Positions 5,793-7,523 of a stretch of 7,523 nucleotides of DNA are shown here, piece by piece. Every line of letters begins with the position of its first letter. Within the stretch, counting starts at the first letter, position 1. Under the pieces are notes generated by a model. It was not told the DNA's origin. It did not search any database and saw nothing but the letters and a program-made list of their open reading frames with translations. The stretch is from an uncultured bacterium. GTDB taxonomy: Bacteria > Bacillota > Clostridia > Oscillospirales > Acutalibacteraceae. The stretch lies in the NCBI GenBank assembly GCA_905215105.1, contig CAJMOI010000095.1:1-7523 (forward strand). Reading direction: 5' to 3'. A program made the translations under genes and the position numbers.

Positions 5793-7192
5793 ATGGCATG
5801 GTATTTGGGAATTGATATCGGAGCCTCCAGCGGACGGCACATTCTGGGCTGGCTGGAAAACGGAAAGCTCCGGCTGGAAGAAATCTACCGGTTTGAAAAC
5901 GGGATGACAGAGCGGAACGGGCGGAAGTGCTGGGACTCGGAACGGTTGTTCCGGGAAATTGTGACGGGCATTCGCCGGTGCAAAGAGCTGGGGAAAATCC
6001 CCGTTTCCATTTCCATCGACACCTGGGGCGTGGATTTTGCCCTGTTGGATGAGGACGGAAACCTGCTGGGGGATACGGTGGCCTATCGGGACAGCCGCAC
6101 GGAAAAAATGCCGGAGCTGTTGGCAAAACTGGTCAGCGACGGAGAGCTGTACGAGAGAACCGGCATTCAGAAGCAGGTTTTCAACACCATTTATCAGCTG
6201 CTGGCGGTACGGGAGCAGGAACCGGAGGTTTTTGCAAAAGCCCGGCGTTTTCTGATGATTCCCGATTATTTGCAGTACCGTTTGACCGGGATTTGCAAAA
6301 ATGAATACACCAACGCCAGCACCACCCAGCTGCTCAATGCCCATACCGGCGATTGGGACAGAGACCTGTTTGCGCGGATGGGCATTCCGGAAGGCTGGTT
6401 CCAGAAGCCGGAACAGCCCGGTACTCCGGTGGGTACTCTGCTGCCGGAAATTGCGGAAGAAGTGGTTTTTTCAGCCAGTGTGGTGCTGTGTCCCAGCCAC
6501 GATACAGCCTCCGCTGTGCTGGCCGCGCCAGCAGTATTTACATCAGCAGCGGCACCTGGTCCCTGATGGGAGTGGAGCTGGCTGCGCCCAACTGTTCCGA
6601 AGAAAGTCGCCGGTGCAACTTCACCAACGAGGGCGGTTATGGCGGAACCATCCGGTGGCTGAAAAACATCATGGGGCTGTGGATGCTCCAGTCTTTGCGA
6701 AAAGAGCTGCCTCAGCGCCTTTCCTTTGGGGAAATCAGCCGCATGGCCCGGGAAGCAGCGGAAACAGGCCCCGTTGGCGTGGTGGACGTCAACGACGAAA
6801 GCTTCCTCGCTCCCAAAAGCATGACGGAAGCGGTGGACAGCTGGTGTAAAGCCCACGGCCAGCCGGTTCCCGAGACGGACGGCCAGCGGTTTGCCTGTGT
6901 ATATGAAAGCCTGGCAAAGTGCTATCGGGATACGGTGCGGGAGCTGGAAGCGGTTTCCGGAAAGCAGTTTTCCTGTATCAATCTGGTGGGAGGCGGCAGC
7001 CAGGACGACTATCTGAACCAGCTCACCGCAAACGCCACCGGCAAGACCGTTTATGCCGGCCCGGTGGAGGCCACGGCAACGGGAAACATCCTGTGTCAGA
7101 TGATGGCGGACGGTGTGTTTTCCGGTGTGCAGGAAGCCCGGGAAACGGTCAAAGCGTCGTTCCCCATCCGCACATTCCTGCCGAAAGCCTGA
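5793..7192 (+). pseudogene. rhaB: Rhamnulokinase, frame broken by a short deletion
   Basis: Rhamnulokinase phosphorylates L-rhamnulose to L-rhamnulose 1-phosphate with ATP. The first part (5793-6566, 257 codons) begins with the FGGY-type ATP loop YLGIDIGASSGR, contains SISIDTWGVDFALLD with AYRDSRT, and reaches the catalytic-base motif SHDTASA (Asp 237). It then leaves frame after VLAAPA and hits TGA at 6564-6566. The rest continues in another frame: YISSGTWSLMGVEL from 6539, NEGGYGGTIRWLKNIMGLW, and the adenosine-site segment VGGGSQDDYLNQLTANATGK, ending at 7192. Between SAV and YISS only 20 bases remain, where homologues I recall have about 11 residues (33 bases), so about 13 bases are missing. 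Joined, the protein would be about 470 residues, normal for the family. The start ATG 5793 follows GGGAGG by 10 bases. The first stop overlaps an ATG (TGATG, 6564-6568) that could restart a 208-residue piece lacking the SSGTWS loop. A sequencing or assembly fault is possible. Confidence 0.88.
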
Positions 7193-7234
7193 ACATACTA
7201 TCACACAAATGCAAAACGATTTTTCATCGATAAA

Positions 7235-7239
7235 GGAGG
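7235..7239 (+). promoter_or_regulatory. Strong ribosome binding site of rhaA
   Basis: AAAGGAGGA (core GGAGG 7235-7239) lies 8 bases before ATG 7248. This is the best ribosome binding site in the window, so rhaA can be translated independently of the broken rhaB before it. Confidence 0.85.
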
Positions 7240-7247
7240 AACCATAC

Positions 7248-7523
7248 ATGACCCGTTATGAGTCTGCAAAAGAAATTTACGCATCCATCGGCATCGACAC
7301 AGAAGCCGCCATGGAAGCGCTGGCCAATCTGAATATTTCCATCCACTGCTGGCAGGGGGATGACGTAGGCGGCTTTGAAGGAGCCGGCGGTGCTTCCGGC
7401 GGCATTGCCTCCACCGGAAATTATCCCGGCAAGGCCCGCACTCCCAAAGAGCTGATGGCCGACCTGGACGAACCCCTGCGGCACATTCCCGGCACTCACC
7501 GGCTGAACCTCCACGCCAGCTAT
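7248..7523 (+). CDS. rhaA: L-rhamnose isomerase, N-terminal part (runs off the window)
   Basis: Only the first 92 codons are present. L-rhamnose isomerase interconverts L-rhamnose and L-rhamnulose, the first step of the pathway, in the cytoplasm with a divalent metal. The N-terminus shows the family hallmarks: YESAKEIYASIGID, then SIHCWQGDDVGGFE, GGIASTGNYPGKARTPKEL, and LNLHASY at the edge. The family is about 420 residues long, so some 330 residues and the metal-binding core lie beyond the window. The start at 7248 is set by the strong ribosome binding site. The gap after the rhaB frame is 55 bases without a clear terminator, so the two are likely one transcript. No defect is seen in the part present. 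Confidence 0.95.
   Translation, partial: MTRYESAKEIYASIGIDTEAAMEALANLNISIHCWQGDDVGGFEGAGGASGGIASTGNYPGKARTPKELMADLDEPLRHIPGTHRLNLHASY

Noticed and set aside
4764..6344. A 526-codon open frame on the minus strand opposite the AraC-family gene and rhaB
   Set aside because: It crosses a strong terminator and two genes of known family on the other strand; composition is typical of an antisense shadow.
6266..7249. A 327-codon minus-strand open frame opposite the second half of rhaB
   Set aside because: The plus strand matches rhamnulokinase throughout; the minus frame resembles nothing known.

Overview
The window looks like the chromosome of a Gram-positive gut-type Firmicute, probably a moderately high-GC member of the Clostridia (Oscillospiraceae/Lachnospiraceae sort). 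This rests on strong AGGAGG-type ribosome binding sites, lipobox lipoproteins, sigma-A style promoters, a YkpA/YbiT-type ABC-F protein typical of Firmicutes, and an AraC-rhaB-rhaA rhamnose cluster. The assignment is inference from gene content, not a measured placement.

Layout. Positions 1-93 hold the tail of an upstream unit and a small intrinsic terminator. A secreted lipoprotein of unknown function (109-930, +) faces a second lipoprotein made of RCC1-like beta-propeller repeats (1037-2287, -). The two converge on one long two-way terminator hairpin (990-1026). The RCC1-like gene is visibly more AT-rich than its surroundings. It starts from a good sigma-A promoter flanked by an inverted repeat. 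The 314-base divergent region 2288-2601 carries that promoter on the minus strand. On the plus strand it holds a leader with an intrinsic terminator just before the ABC-F gene, which suggests transcription attenuation.

The plus strand then carries a tightly packed run: the ABC-F ATPase (2602-4197), a YbaK/EbsC-type aminoacyl-tRNA deacylase (4201-4689, 3 bases later) and an AraC-family regulator (4704-5690, 14 bases later), ended by a strong terminator (5691-5727). The first two belong to translation and its quality control. The third is probably the regulator of the rhamnose genes that follow: rhamnulokinase rhaB (5793-7192) and L-rhamnose isomerase rhaA (7248 to the window end, incomplete). 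RhaA isomerises L-rhamnose to L-rhamnulose and RhaB phosphorylates it.

The main anomalies are these. The rhaB reading frame is broken between its catalytic Asp motif and its SSGTWS phosphate loop, in a way that fits a short deletion of about 13 bases. The ABC-F protein has one intact and one consistently degenerate ATPase site. The ABC-F leader has an attenuator-like terminator that overlaps an extended -10 element. I saw no rRNA, tRNA, CRISPR array, insertion sequence or clear phage-like system, and nothing that amounts to a wholly new system.
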